Assembly: GCA_030765045.1 (NCBI GenBank)
Contig: CM060961.1
Coordinates: 35,008,805-35,072,804 of the forward strand
Length of the DNA stretch: 64,000 nucleotides
Source: Tenodera sinensis
Lineage: Eukaryota; Arthropoda; Insecta; Mantodea; Mantidae
Direction of reading: 5' to 3'
The translations under genes were made by a program, and so were the position numbers. The notes beneath the pieces were generated by a model that did not search any database, was not told where the DNA came from, and worked only from the letters and a program-made list of their open reading frames with translations. Positions 1 to 12,229 of this stretch are shown piece after piece (position 1 is the first letter of the stretch; each line of letters begins with the position of its first letter).

Positions 1-1332
1 TAAAATAGCTTTTGTTTACCTGTATTTGAGAATATCATATACACATGAAAAAATTAAGAGGAAAGCATACGATGCAAACAATAATGGCGACCATACTCTG
101 TTTATAGATCCGAAATTCGATCTTTAGTGATACTCAATTGAATAGTGTTGTAGATCGGTCATGCAACTCATTTCAGAAGCAAATGAACACTTTAGCGCTA
201 AAGAAATCTCTAAGGGTTTTCTTTCAACACAACATCAGACTTACGTTGGATTATATATATAAAAAATTCTTCTTCTTCTTCTTTTTCTTCTTTATTTCAA
301 GGATTAGGTTCATATTGAACCTTTTTCTGGTACCCATTTCGCTCTTGGTCTTCCAACATTTCGTTTGCCTTTTGTTTTATATCCCATTACTAAAGCTACT
401 TGTCTTGCCCATATGAGCCTCGGAAATGAATTTAAACCCCAAAATAAACAAATAAATAAAAGCACCGGAAAAACGCTGTGCTAAAGCTCTACTGAACAAC
501 CTCAAACACAATTGCAATTGAGATATAAAGTTAATTAGTATTGGAAAACACAGTTTGTGTATAAATATGTAATACTCTTTTATTACAGTCTTAAGCTCTT
601 TATTCAGATTTGAGTTAGTCTTGTTGGACGAGTCAGGGACTCAATTCTAATATGAATTTTCTCAACGGAGTCATGCTTGCAACCCTTTTGAAGTCTTGAT
701 GGATCGTATATGATGCATGGCAAGATGCAATATTCTCCAGGTACTTATCTTTTTTATTTTGTTGGTATCTGCAGGCGAACCTCTCTGCCCTTTTTTCTTC
801 CCAGCTTCAATCTCTTGCATTCTCTATAATGGACTTTCATATTCATCTTTTGGATAAAAAGAAAGGGGGAGAAAAAGAAAGCAGCATGACCGTCATCAGA
901 ATACCAAAGCTTTTCAACGCTGTTTTGTTAGTCTATACCTAATTTCTCCATTGTCCGATCCTCTAACTCGAATTTAGTGAAAATCTACAGTATTGTTTCT
1001 TCTTCAGCCTTAGTTGGGAACCCTCCGGCTACTCTGAAAATACCCTATCACTTAGCCCGCTCTTGCTCAATCCTTACAAATATTCAACGCTGCATTCATA
1101 GAGCAAGTAAATGCTCCTTTGTTACCACTGTAACAATTAGCCACGTCTGTTCCCGCAGTGGCGGCTGTAATCCCTCTCTCTCTGTCTGACACACACCACA
1201 CAATTCTAATTCACAATTCATATGGACAACTGAGCTCTCGTGTTCTGCTATTCTTTTGTTTTAAATGACCAGTATCACAGCAGCCATTATTTGTTCAGAT
1301 GCCCTTTTATCTCAGTCGGAAACAATAAGCAT
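1..1332. other. AT-rich intergenic or intronic DNA, no gene seen
   Basis: I see no gene, RNA or recognisable mobile element here. A short pyrimidine-rich TTC tract lies near 269-298 and explains the phenylalanine-rich reading frame across it. The frames in this stretch have no domain-like composition. Confidence 0.5.
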
Positions 1333-1511
1333 GGACCCGCATGTGGTATTCGTGGTGGACGAAGCGGCGTCAGGGCGGGTTTTCTCCGGGTACTCCGGTT
1401 TCCCCCGCCATCTCATTCCACCGGTGCTCCATCTTCATGTATCATCAGTGTCACCGCCTGCGGTGCCGCAGTAGTAAAAGCGGGCGTTAAACACTACAAC
1501 CACCACCACCA
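1333..1511 (+). mobile_element. SINE-1, 5'-truncated copy without tRNA head
   Basis: This is the body of the SINE found complete at 56028-56279. It begins at the trinucleotides just after the tRNA-like B box and ends in the same GGGCGTTAAACACTACAA tail followed by a CCA/CAC-rich run. Over about 165 bases it is nearly identical to the complete copy, so it is a young insertion. Loss of the tRNA-derived head is typical of LINE-driven 5' truncation. The reading frames across it are incidental. Confidence 0.85.
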
Positions 1512-2475
1512 GTTTCGCCTAGATTCAAATTTCCCGCTGTGACCAGACACAACTGCATGCAATTTACTGCCAGAAACACAACACAACAAAGAGTAATAAT
1601 ACTGTATAACAAAGTAACTATTCCAAACTGAAGTATTGGTCTCAGCAAATTAAGACATAAAGAATAATTATATACATTTATAATCGGTTTAATAAAAATA
1701 GGCGTAATTTTGTCTACAACGTTAACTATCATTTTAATATAGAAAATGGGTACATTATGTTTAGGAACGTCAAGTTGGCTAACTGCCTAGTAGGTTGATA
1801 CGAAAGGGAGGGAACATTTCCTAAGGAGATGCTTTAGTTTTGTCAAAAACAAGCTGGCAATGCTGCAGGTTTTGTGGGTGTCACTTTCACTAAGTCAGTA
1901 CATAAACAACAATTCACCTAACTGGAAGACCTGCATTGCCAACTTGAGCACGTAATTAACACGAATTACGGCGGTATGTTTTCCAGAAACAACTGCTGGT
2001 ATTGATGTCAACTCAGCAGATGGAATATCGCCAAACATAACTGAAGAGCGCTATAATGGGGTAAATGTGTTATAGTTGGCTTTTGGTGAATTCCAAAAGC
2101 GTTCTCTATGGGTGACGGTGAACTTCGGCTAAATCACATTCTCGAGATTGAATTATGGACCAAGAGAATGAGGATGAGAATACCGTCGGAAACTAAGCTT
2201 CTGTGCAAGACGAATTTCCTTTTTCCGCTTCATTCGCTTCTTTACTGGTCACGAGGTTTCTGATTGCTTCTATTGGTTTACCTCACAGATGCTTACTCAT
2301 TCTTACAGTTTCCTCACCAAGCAAGCTCCGTGATAATTGAGGACTCCTTTGTGGAGGTCGCGAATTCCATTCCTGTCAACCACACACTCTGAGCTTTCGG
2401 GGTTATCTCTTGCATTGTATTCGCTTGCATAATTTCCCTTCCCTCCCGTTTCCTCTCTGCGTTTCTAAGTTTCGT
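1512..2475. other. unassigned sequence
   Basis: No recognisable gene or repeat. AT-rich to about 1770, then of mixed composition. Confidence 0.4.
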
Positions 2476-2845
2476 GGCTTATGACGGTGCCGGAAGATGC
2501 CGTGGGTAATTGCGCAAAGAAAATACTCCTATGTCCCCCTTTCCCAATATGGCTACCATATGTGAACTCAGCAAGTGGCGTACTCGCATGAACTGCAATA
2601 CAGGGAGATGAATTTTCGTCACTTCTTGTTATAAAAGATACCTTACCTTGAAATATAACTGTTAGAAACAGTCGCTTTGCATCAAGAAGCCCAAGATCCG
2701 GCAAAGAACCGCCATATTTAAAGCAAGTCCTTCTCCTATTATGGCCCCTTTGATGGGCCACACTACCCTCAGCTGGGAGTCGAACACAAGACTTCTCACA
2801 AGCAGGTAGGTGCTCCAATGACTGAGCTACGTGGTCAGTCTAGTT
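2476..2845 (-). mobile_element. tRNA-derived SINE candidate
   Basis: On the minus strand, a tRNA-like A box (TAGCTCAGTCATTGGAG, complement of 2813-2829) is followed at tRNA spacing by a B box (TGTTCGACTCCC, complement of 2775-2786). That is the internal RNA polymerase III promoter layout. A body of about 300 bases follows toward lower coordinates. It is open in one frame, but the peptide has no family resemblance. No second copy exists in the window, so the family and its 3' boundary are uncertain. A decayed tRNA gene with unrelated flank is the alternative. Confidence 0.5.
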
Positions 2846-3462
2846 TTTTCCCCTTTCAACTTTTCTTCCCACTTGTAGCCAAATTTATCTGCTTTCCTTA
2901 ACACAGATGCTAGCGTGTAAATTGTAATATTCTATCTTAATAATTCTCCATTATAAAGTATTTTTATTTATTTATACTCTCATTCTTTATTTCACGTTTT
3001 ATTTCCATTATTATATTTGTTTTATATCGCTGACGAATATAATAAAAACGATTTGTAGGAAGCATGCCATTGTAAAGTATATCATTATTATACACCAATA
3101 TTTACCTAATTTTCAGTTACGGAGTTTTCACTAGTAACACAATTATTTCTTTCATGTCGGTGTCTAACTCCGTGACGTCAGTTGCAGTATTGGAAGAACT
3201 CTCCAACCGTTTTAATTTAATGTAATTTTAGGATTTATCTACAGTCCTAATATTTACACCCGTAAATTTAGATAAGAACCCCTCAATTTGTGGTACTGGT
3301 AGCGCGAAGGTACCGTAAAACTGGGTATCTTTGCATCAGTTTTCTCGTGTTAAAAAAAAAAAAAAAACTTTAAATAAAATTTAGATATAGCTACCAAAAA
3401 ATAAATATAATTCCTATATACCTATAGTATTCAAGCTTTTATTATTAACTCATTCATTTAGA
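2846..3462. other. AT-rich unassigned sequence
   Basis: No gene seen. It contains a short A run near 3350-3366. Confidence 0.4.
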
Positions 3463-4195
3463 GGAAAAAATCTGACGTCTTGCACTCACATGACTTTCTC
3501 TACTCTTGTACTAACCATTCTTACACACTCTTATTCCCATACCTTCTTCGTGTTAGTTGAGATAAATATTTGCAGAATCTATCGTATCTTCTTGCTGGTG
3601 CTTTGGGCGTTAGTCAAATCTTTTAAAGCTTTCAAATTCCGCTCTCTTTGCACGGTTAACATATAAAAAATGAATAACGATGTTTCATTTGACAGAAGTG
3701 TAACTTCTCCAAAACTCACACAAATAAAAAGGTATAGGTCCGAAATAGTTCATTCTACAAAATAACTACTCAGACATAAATTATGTATTTTAGCAAGATC
3801 TACATTTCTGTATAGTAAAATTTGATCTATCTCTTACGGTTTACCACTTATGCAAAATTCATTCAGAATAAATACGACTACAGGGTCTATAGCCAGAAAA
3901 TTCAAGATATACATTTAATTTGTCGTAAAAATATCTCAAACATATTGCATTTTAATCAAAATCCTTAGAAGCATTTTTAAGAAAATCAAATTTTTCGAAA
4001 ATTTTTCCACGTAAAGGGTAGTTAATGGTGAAGACATTTGCTTCAAAATTTTCGTGTTGCATCCTTGAAAGACCTTAAATTTAAATACCTACTTTGGTTT
4101 TTAACCGACTTTTCGTCTTTGGGTTATGATGTCCACAGACTGACAGATACACAGACAGGCACACGCACGCACACACACACAGACACACACGGATG
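3463..4195 (+). mobile_element. family A repeat, 3'-truncated copy
   Basis: Starts with the shared 5' end (TCTGACGTCTTGCACTCACA, then ACTTTCTCTACT) and is collinear with the copies at 7869-8714 and 23661-24494. It runs through the internal CA-rich microsatellite and stops before the 3' terminal hairpin. Forward orientation means the TCTGATG end is on the left. It carries many substitutions and small indels relative to other copies. No intact protein is encoded. Confidence 0.85.
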
Positions 4196-4289
4196 TATGT
4201 TCCTGCAAAAGTACCATTTGGTACAAAGTTACACTACTATATTTCAAATTACTCATTCACAAACAAGATATAATTATTCCAAAGTATTA

Positions 4290-4625
4290 ATACAAGTGCT
4301 TGCCTGTGGCGCGGAGGACCCGGGTTCGATCTCCGGTACCAGCATGGGGATTTTATCCCCTCTGGGAGGTCTGGCACGGGGTGCACTCAGCCTCGTTAGG
4401 TCCCGGGGGGACCAATTGAGGAGCTACTTGATGGAGAAGTAGCGGCCCCAGGTCGAGAAGACCGCATAACTGGCCGGGAGGGCTCGGGGCGCTGACCACG
4501 TCCCACCCTCCAGTACTGCACCTCACCAATTACGCCTGTAGTGGGCAGAGGTGGGGGACGCAGCGGCTGGGCGGTAGGCCTTGGCCCTTCGTGGGCTGTC
4601 GCGCGGGGTTTACATTTACATTAAT
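4290..4625 (+). mobile_element. SINE-3, long copy
   Basis: A tRNA-like B box (GGGTTCGATCTCC near 4321-4333) follows a degenerate A-box region. The GC-rich body contains a run about the TCGTTAGGTC tract near 4394-4403 that recurs in the diverged copy at 33871-34085. The head recurs, inverted, at 10150-10232. The body is far more GC-rich than its surroundings. The 3' end is near the GGGGTTTACATTTACATT run. It is transcribed by RNA polymerase III if active and depends on a LINE in trans. Confidence 0.75.
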
Positions 4626-4933
4626 ACAAGTGACATATGGATTTAAGCTGACTCCATTTTAAAGAGTATTTTGACATTTCAGGAATAGTAAAAATACACA
4701 TTTTGATATTCCTTAGGCTCAGAAATTACTTCTACTGCATTTCCAACATCATAGCAAAGTTTATCCTTCGCGACAGGCAACTTTCAGCTCTTACTGGACT
4801 CTCAATACACTGATTTGGGATCTGTTTTTCTGGATATCCGTAACAAAAGGAGGGTGCAGTTCCCCGAAACACCACTATTATTATCTTTTAGATCAGACAC
4901 TCTTTGTTTGACCAGCCTCTGCTTTCACTTCCA

Positions 4934-5126
4934 TTTTCTGATGCCATACGAATACTGGCCTCAGTTTGTTATCTAATGCCATTCCCAGATTGGAATCGCT
5001 GTCAGATTTCACTTCCAGACCATCAAGAGGAACAAAAGAGTCTAGAAGTGACATCTGACAGCGATTCCAATCTAGGAATGGCATTAGACGACAAAACTGA
5101 TACCAGTATTCGTGTGGCATCAGAAA
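4934..5126. repeat. foldback repeat, 88-base arms with 19-base loop
   Basis: Left arm 4934-5020 and right arm 5040-5126 are inverted copies with roughly 90 percent identity and one single-base indel. The loop (5021-5039) is short, so a transcript could form a long hairpin. Both strands are open across it, and the two predicted peptides share stretches such as SDSDSNLGMALD, which simply reflects the palindrome. It may be a MITE-like foldback or a hairpin RNA locus. No flanking target duplication was recognised. Confidence 0.85.
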
Positions 5127-5707
5127 ATAGAAACAAACAAAATACACTTCAATTGAAACGCCAAAAGCATATTAAAAATCACTCATAAATTGCAACACAA
5201 CTCAGCACTTCAAAATGACTTGTACTGAAAGACACATCTATGGGACTGCTTCATAGTTTCATAAGTGTCCGTTGTGCAAAGTTGCACTCCAGGTGCAAAG
5301 TTTTACGACATATTAAGATCGCAACACCATTCTTTTCTTGCTACTAAGGTTCAGCTTTTCTTACGAAGGACTGAAAGGTTGTTGCGGATTATGCAGCTTT
5401 CTGTCGTTAGTAAATAACAGTAAATGTTGGTGTTTTCGTGTGTTAACAGCATGCCTTCACATACTAGTTCAATGTATACGTATATATTTTCTTGTGATTT
5501 TTGGAATGCATGAAGCCAAACTGTTTTATTGGCAGCATTGCTTACAAGTAACACATAAATTTGTTACGTTTTGAGATACTTTATTGACTCTTTCTTTCTA
5601 ATTAGTTGTTATGCTAACCTAAATAAATAAACTTTAAGTTGTAAGAATATTAAACTTTTTCAATAAAGGTATAGTTTTTTTTTTAAAGAAAAAGAAGAAA
5701 GATCCAT

Positions 5708-5925
5708 GCAACTACAGTGAAATGTAATCTCGTCAGCTTCCAAACGTGCCACTACAACAATTACTTCACTTGGGACCTCCCCTTCCTTTACCACAGGTAC
5801 ATTTGGCGGCAGTTGCTGGGATTCGAACTCACGGCGTTCGGCTTTGAATGGATTGCGAGTCCGTTTTGGATTGCCTTAACCATTACAGCCAAACAACGTC
5901 TTCGACGTAATCCCCTTACCTCGGT
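5708..5925 (-). mobile_element. SINE-5, minus-strand copy
   Basis: Read on the minus strand, it has a tRNA-like head ending in the B box GAGTTCGAATCCCAGCAACTG. The body (CTGTGGTAAAGGAAGGGGAGG, then CCCAAGTGAAG) and tail (ACATTTCACTGTAGTTGCATG) match, with substitutions, the plus-strand copy at 52110-52265. Finding two copies at distant sites in opposite orientation establishes it as a dispersed tRNA-derived family. The serine- or leucine-like head has an extended variable region. Confidence 0.75.
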
Positions 5926-6660
5926 ATGGTAAAGTGAATCCCCAAACTCAATACTGCTTAGAATTAGTTTATTGAGAACTTTGACATAACAATAATTGTT
6001 TAGGGTGTTGGTCCTATACCAATAATCTTGCTTAACTCCTCAAATATTGATCTCCAAACACTCCACAACAGGATACCCTTTTGCATAACAAGCTTCTCGT
6101 GGTATCCTAGGCAACGATAAACTGATGAGGCTACTAGACAGCCAAGTATGGGGTGGAGCCTATTATTCCATACCATGATTTAATTGGATCCTCTTCAAAA
6201 AGTTGGAAATCAATCTTGACCCCTAACATCAATTCCATCTTAGATATGTTTCTAACAAGGACCACAATTTGCCTGCACAGTGTGCTTGTGCAATTATTCA
6301 TTCGTATTTCCTAGCAATGTTTTCAATAAATTATTATGAGTAAGTAAATAGAAAACGTAACGTCATATAAGGTTTTGCTATGTGAACTTCTGCCACTGAA
6401 AGACGATAACCACACCTGTATTAATTAATTACTGATATATTAGTCCCTCTCGAACATTGTACTAGGCAAATAAGTTTGAAAATTAATGCAATTTGGACAG
6501 AATCCATATCAACTTAAACAATCTATCAGGAACCCGCAAGAAACATTCAAATTAAGTTTAGCTGCAGATCTTGGAAGTATACATTAATTATTTTACTATT
6601 TGTGTAAAATGGGGATTCATTAATATGACGATAAAGTGTCCTTGTGGCATAGTCAAGATC
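5926..6660. other. unassigned AT-rich sequence
   Basis: No gene or recognised repeat. Confidence 0.4.
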
Positions 6661-6663
6661 AGC

Positions 6664-6752
6664 GAGTGAGTGAGTGAGTGAGTGAGTGAGTGAGTGAGTG
6701 AGTGAGTGAGTGAGTGAGTGAGTGAGTGAGTGAGTGAGTGAGTGAGTGAGTG
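6664..6752 (+). repeat. (GAGT)n microsatellite
   Basis: About 22 nearly perfect tetranucleotide units in an uninterrupted array. Confidence 0.98.
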
Positions 6753-6859
6753 GGGTTTAAGGGCCCTTCGACAGTTAGGTCATTAGGGTCCCAAGATCAG
6801 CGATGTTCAAAATTTGCGACTTGTTCGCATTTTGAGAAATTAACTTATTGCTAATTTTC

Positions 6860-7195
6860 TTATAGTTGCAAGGGGAATATGGGAATACAGTAGGCTTTAA
6901 GCGATAGTGAAATGTTTTAAGAACTGGTTGCTATGCGATACCCTTGAAATTCCTTTCTGTTTGCAAGCCCGAGGGATAAAAAAACGAATAACATATTACC
7001 TGCTATTTGAGGAAAGCATAGTATTGGCAAATTCAAACAAATAATAAGGAATATCTCAGAAATTATTCAATCAAAAGAAAAAGGTATTTTACATCAAATG
7101 TCTGTTTTAACGAGATCCACATTCTTTATTTAGTAAGCTCTTGTCTGTCTCTTACTGTTTACCATTTATGCAAAATCATCCAGAGTGAAAGAGGT
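6860..7195 (+). mobile_element. family A repeat, decayed internal fragment
   Basis: Recognised from blocks in the correct order: the GCAAGGGGAATAT block followed by the GTAGGCTTTAAGCGATAG block, the AAGGAATATCTC block, then the ACTGTTTACCATTTATGCA block and its CCAGAGTGAA neighbour. It lacks both ends and has internal deletions, so it is older than the copy at 7869-8714. Confidence 0.7.
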
Positions 7196-7868
7196 CTTCC
7201 GAGGACATTGACAGGGAATTCAGATTATGACCTAAACTGCCATTGAATCGTGTCCGGCACTGGATACTGACTGCTCTGGCGTCTACATGCCACAGGTGTG
7301 ATTCACTCTGCGACTGAAAGAGGAGGCGGGAAATAGCAGCTAATTAAGTAAGCGGACATCACTGGTCAAAATATTGCAACACAGCGACTCAAGGTTATCG
7401 AGTGGTCAGCGCCATGAAATTGTTACTTATAGATGCTCTCTAACTTCTATGGTTCTCAGCGTCCCGTTCTATATTAGACGTGAAAGATAGGTTAATTTTG
7501 TTCAAAGGCCTCCTTATCAGACTAGAGGTTATTTTGCGTGCCGTAAATCTCCGACACGGATTACTTCCGTTCGGAAGGAAGCCATGCTAAGAATATTTAC
7601 ATGTGAACAAATTCATCGCCCTCCACCAAGTTTGAACTCCCGACAGTTTCACCTTGGGAGAGGTAATGAACGGAGAAGTTTGGAGAGATAATTAAGAGGT
7701 AACAGACGTGGTAGAGCTCTCAGCCGGTGTTATCGTCAGATTCTGCTGAAGTTTCTCTAATCCCGTTTCTTCAACGTCTTAGAGCAGGCGTGTGAATAAG
7801 GAAAAGAGAGGTTAGCTTCTCATTACACCGTTGTGTGCTCGTACAAATGCACCGCACATTGTAATAGT
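7196..7868. other. unassigned sequence
   Basis: Mixed-composition DNA with no recognised gene or repeat. Confidence 0.4.
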
Positions 7869-8714
7869 AAAAATCTGACGTGTCGCACTCACATGGCTTT
7901 CTCTACTCTTGTACTAACCATTCTTACAAACTCTTATTCCTATATCTTCTTCGTGTTATTTGTACAAATTATCTTACTGCTTATTTAGTTGTAGGTGCAA
8001 GGGGAATATTAGAATACAGTAGGCTTTGTGGGATAGTCAAACCTTTTAACGCTTTGAGATTCCGTTCTCTTTGCACACTTAATATATAAAGAAAATGAAC
8101 AACGATGTTCCATTTCACGAAAGTTTTAAGTTTTCCGAAACTCACACACATAACAAGGAATATCTCCGAAATAGTTCACTCTACAAGAAAATTTATTCCA
8201 ACATAAATTGTGTATTTTAGCAAGATTTACATTTTGGTATAGTAAGATTTTGTCTATCTCTAACGGTTTACCAGTTATGCAAAAGTCTTCCAGAGTAAAT
8301 ACGACTACAGGGGCTATAGTCAGAAAATTCAAAGTGTACATTTCATTTGTCATAAAAATATCTCAAACATATGACATTTTAATGAAAATCGTTAGAGCCA
8401 TTTTCAAGAGAATCAAAATGTTCCAAATATTTTCCATGTAAAGGGTAGTTTAGGGTGGGGCTATTTTCTTCAAAATCTTCGTGTCGCATCCTTAAAAAAC
8501 ATTAAACTTAAATACCAACTTTGGTTTTTAACCGACTTTTCGTGGTTGAGTTATGCTGTCCACAGACTGACACACAGACACACACATACAGACCTTTTTC
8601 TAAAAATGCTGTGTTTTGATTCAGATGCTCTAAAAACATATATTTCCGGTGAAATTTCGACATCGAATTTTTGGGTGGAATACAATACTTCCCCTACTTA
8701 ACAGTAGAGAAAGG
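7869..8714 (+). mobile_element. family A repeat, full-length copy
   Basis: This is one of the most complete copies, about 846 bases. The left end reads TCTGACGTGTCGCACTCACA followed by CTTTCTCTACT. The right end closes with the CTACTTAACAGTAG hairpin and AGAAAGG. Internally, a frame on the plus strand (7880-8086) and one on the minus strand (8126-8353) resemble peptides from other copies, for example GARGILEYSRLC and DFCITGKPLEID. There is no transposase-length frame, so the element is non-autonomous. No target-site duplication is obvious. Confidence 0.9.
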
Positions 8715-10149
8715 CAAACATTTTCCCCTAGAAATAGGTTTGTCCCATAATTATCGTATCGTTTATAGATCAGTTAGTACTTCAAATGCGTCCATTTGAC
8801 TTTGAACGACTGATGCGAGCAGAAAGTTGTGATGAAAGAATGAACGATTCAGTAATTAAAAATTCTGATCCTTTTATGTAGTAGAAAAATATTTTAGAAC
8901 AGGAATAAGAGTGCGTCGCAAAGTGATTAACAAATTTGCTATTGGGTATTTAAACACAGGAAAAGAAGGCTACTGTTTTACGTGGATCATAACCTTTACC
9001 AGCATTCTTCACAAAGAGGTTCATTATTTAAAGGCACATTGTAGTTTCTGAGGTACTTTTTTGATTTTCACTAGTCAAATCTCCGCTCTTTTCCGCACAC
9101 ATTAAAGAGACACACTGGTACCAAAATGACAAAAAAAAAAAAAAATATTGTCCTGACATGTCCGAAATATGGTAATTAAATATGATGTGTCAAATGCACC
9201 TGGAAATTGGTGTGTTTAAAATATATTTAGACGCTTGCAATGAAACTTGGGCGTGGCAAATCTATCAGATTTTAGTTCGTAGATAACGTTTTCTATTTGT
9301 GGTTCTTAGATGTTAATGAGACTTTTTTCTTTAAAACACAGACGTTGGCTGCTCTGCTGCTATCCTTTGACAAAAAATAAAACATATAACAAATGAATTA
9401 TGTTGTTTTCAAAACAGCTGAAGTATACATGTATTCAGCTAATTTGTTGTATCACTTGTATCTTTTAGCAAATATAATGGAAAAAAATGTGGATTGGAAA
9501 GATAATAAAGAAAAAGAAAGGTAAACGTTTAGCTGAAAGAAGATGGAGACATTCTACAGCAGGTAAAAATGAAAAGTCTTATGCTAATAGCTCTACAGCT
9601 CAAAGAAGTGTTAAATGTGCTTTCTTGTTGATAGTAAGTTTTGAAGAACTTATTTTCAAGACTATTATGTAGTGAGTGTAAAGAAGAATGTGTTACTGTG
9701 AATTTCAGACTTCTGTGGTTTTTCTATTAAGATTATAGTGAAGTGCCAAGTCTGTTAAGAGCAATATTTCCATTAATTGCGTTCCAAAACTCCCCCATAT
9801 AACAATTTTTGTACTTTGCATAAACTTTTTTGAAGTAAATATTGATGGATGAAGCTGAAATTTTCAGGACATGTAGCATATAACTTGTTAAAAAAACTGT
9901 TTATTCGTTTGTTCATTACACTTATACATACAAGTATATGGATTTTTTTAATTATTACTATTATTCTTTTTTATTCCGTTCTAAATACAGAAAAAATCAT
10001 ATTTTTAATAAATATTAATATTTTGGCAAATAAATGCCAAATTTTATTACTTGGGCATAGAAATTTCAGGCCTGTATTTTAAAACTAAACTGCAAAATAT
10101 CTATATTTGACTACTAATCAATTATTTGTGAAAGCATATTAAATTTTAA
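8715..10149. other. AT-rich unassigned sequence
   Basis: No gene is supported. A lysine-rich frame at 9487-9669 has no recognisable domain. A short A run lies near 9130-9144. Confidence 0.4.
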
Positions 10150-10232
10150 ATGCTAAATTCCCATACCGGTACCGGGAATCAAACCAGTGTCCTCCTCGCT
10201 AAAGGCAGGCGCGCTACGGAGGTGGTCACTAT
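10150..10232 (-). mobile_element. SINE-3 head fragment, inverted
   Basis: The minus strand reads a tRNA-like segment with the B box GGTTTGATTCCCGGTACCGG and aligns with the head of the SINE at 4290-4625 (shared GGTACC core, then ATGGG). It is truncated just after the head. Confidence 0.65.
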
Positions 10233-11361
10233 TGCAACTATGAAACACGTTCATTTCAATTAGCGTAGTTCGACTTACTCAGCAGTACCAATTGAGGAAG
10301 CCGAAACACCAGAATTTCATGTTTTCGATTTTCTTTTCTTATAATAGAGAACCAGTTTATAATTTTAAATATGTCTCACTTTATTCTTAACATAAACAAA
10401 TAATTTCTTCTGGAGAAGTGCATTCATTATTAAAGGAATAAGTGTTAGAATCATAGTTGTCAAATTGAAATGGAGTTCTAGTTTGATTGTTTATCGATTG
10501 TAATGTGTAATTGTTTTTCAGCGATTTATGGGAGTCGGTTGGTGACACTGAACGAACGAGTGATGCTTTGTAGAAAACAAAATAATGAGTAAGTGGTAAT
10601 TAAAGCCTCTATATATGTGAAATAGTCAAAGAAACTGTGGACCTTGGTGTAGAATAAATTGTCTAATTCTAGAAACTGAATCTTATTGCTTTCACTTTTG
10701 TGTATTGCTTAGCATAATGCTTGCCACAAATGACAAAGGTTCAACAACACGTTCACAAAACTGAACCTTTATTTAATTTCTCAATGAGTGGTCTCAACTT
10801 GAACAACCAAGTTTCATCATTCTTAGAATTGTTATTGTCATCGAAGTTGTTACATCGAATAATTTTAGTCAAAATATGTGAAGTATCATCTGCTGAAGAG
10901 CAATACAATTGTTTATTAGTATATTTAGCATAGGCTGAGAGAAGTAAGTCGTCTATAAATAGCCAGAATTTGGATTCTCTCTCAGCACCCAAAGATAAGC
11001 AATCGCAAGAAACGTTTGAAAAAAGTCTGCTTCCTTATATTCAAGGAGAAACTTTTATTTTGGAGGTAAGCGCTTCCTTCTGGGTGAAGCTCCTGAGTTT
11101 TCCTTTTCTGAACGTACTTCTCTCTTGTGTGAACAAGTAGCAACTTCTGATTTACGATCTTTGGTGCTTCGACTGGTCACAGTAATTGGCTGATTCAGGA
11201 ATTTTCTCTGGGCTTTACGTGAGCTTCAAAGCATCTTCCAACCAGATAATTGAGATTTGTCTGCATCAGTCCTCCACTCTTCTTCAGGTGGTGCAACATA
11301 GAGGACATTTTTCACTCATGATTTTCTTTCAAAATCTACAGTGTCTTGGCAACGGTGGTGA
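10233..11361. other. unassigned sequence
   Basis: Frames around 10721-10990 are open on both strands, but neither peptide resembles a known family. I call no gene. Confidence 0.4.
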
Positions 11362-12229
11362 CAGTGGCGGCTCTTCTGGTTGAGCTAGTGATGCTCCACT
11401 TCACCAATTTTAGTTGTATTAAATATGATATAGATGTTTAATTTGTTGTACGCTTAAATATACAATCACCAACCTTCTCTCTCGCGCGTTAGCCTTGAAG
11501 ATGCAGCTATTTCTATCATCCAGTATATAGCTGCATGTTTATATCCGGTTACCATGACATCGAAGCAGAATATGAGGCTCTACATATAGCTAAATAGACC
11601 TGCTGCGTGGGTAAAGTGCAGCTACTCACTTCAGGTATCTAGCGAACATGGGGCCCTTGAAGAGGCTAGTCTATCGGTTTATTGCTCTCGTGAAGGACAA
11701 GCTAACTCACCTGTCTCTCTTATTGTTGTAATTAACTAAGCAGTGTAAAAATACTGCTCGAGTAAAGTGGTTGTGTACTCTAGTTGCCCATTTTACTGAA
11801 GTTAGCTTCGCTACAACTTCTGCATTGTTTAAAGTTAGCGGAGAAATTAATCCGTAAAATGATATTGTGTAGTGTATAACACACCATTTTCACGGTGGAC
11901 TGATTGGAATAAACGAGATGTGCTATTAATAAGAAGACCAACCCCTATTCTTAATTTATCGGCACAAAACGTGGAACAAAAAGGTGTGAAATGTTACAAA
12001 AAGCATTTTAAAGGTTCCTGGTACAGTGAATGTAAGTCAATGTGCGGTAGCTATATGGAAAAACTGTTTTATTGGCCTTGCCTATTATTTGGAATAAAAA
12101 AATACAGTGGGGAACAGTGATGGAACAAGAAGGACAGAAGAATCGACTTATTATAAGAAATAGGTTTATTGCAAGTAATTTTTATATAATAAGAGCCTCA
12201 GCTATTGTTTAGGTCACGAGCCGCCACTG
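11362..12229 (+). mobile_element. hAT-type transposon, internally deleted
   Basis: The left end CAGTGGCGGCTC at 11362 and the right end GAGCCGCCACTG ending at 12229 form 12-base terminal inverted repeats. Inside is the start of a transposase with a TTF-type zinc finger (11872-12118), as in ZMYM-like hAT elements. At 868 bases it lacks the dimerisation and catalytic parts, so it is a non-autonomous deletion derivative. The flanking 8-mers match at only 5 of 8 positions, so the target duplication is not convincing. Confidence 0.7.
11872..12118 (+). pseudogene. hAT transposase, N-terminal TTF zinc-finger fragment
   Basis: The 82-residue frame has the order typical of the N-terminus of ZMYM-like hAT transposases: a basic KRDVLLIRRPTPILNL segment (RPTP followed by a hydrophobic NL), then HFKGSWYSECKSMCGS and LFYWPCLLFG. 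The two cysteines in SECKSMC and the PCLLFG cysteine are the usual TTF zinc ligands. The frame ends at a stop shortly after LLFG, where an intact transposase continues for several hundred residues. DNA binding at the element ends would have been its role. No start context or intron boundary could be judged. Confidence 0.75.

Noticed and set aside
2465..2818. 117-codon minus-strand frame as a protein gene
   Set aside because: It begins inside the tRNA-like head and runs through the SINE candidate body, with no recognised domain.
6664..6752. CRISPR-like or regulatory array at the GAGT repeat
   Set aside because: A plain tetranucleotide microsatellite without spacers.
10721..10990. Overlapping frames on both strands (70 and 79 codons)
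   Set aside because: AT-driven open frames without family resemblance or splice evidence.
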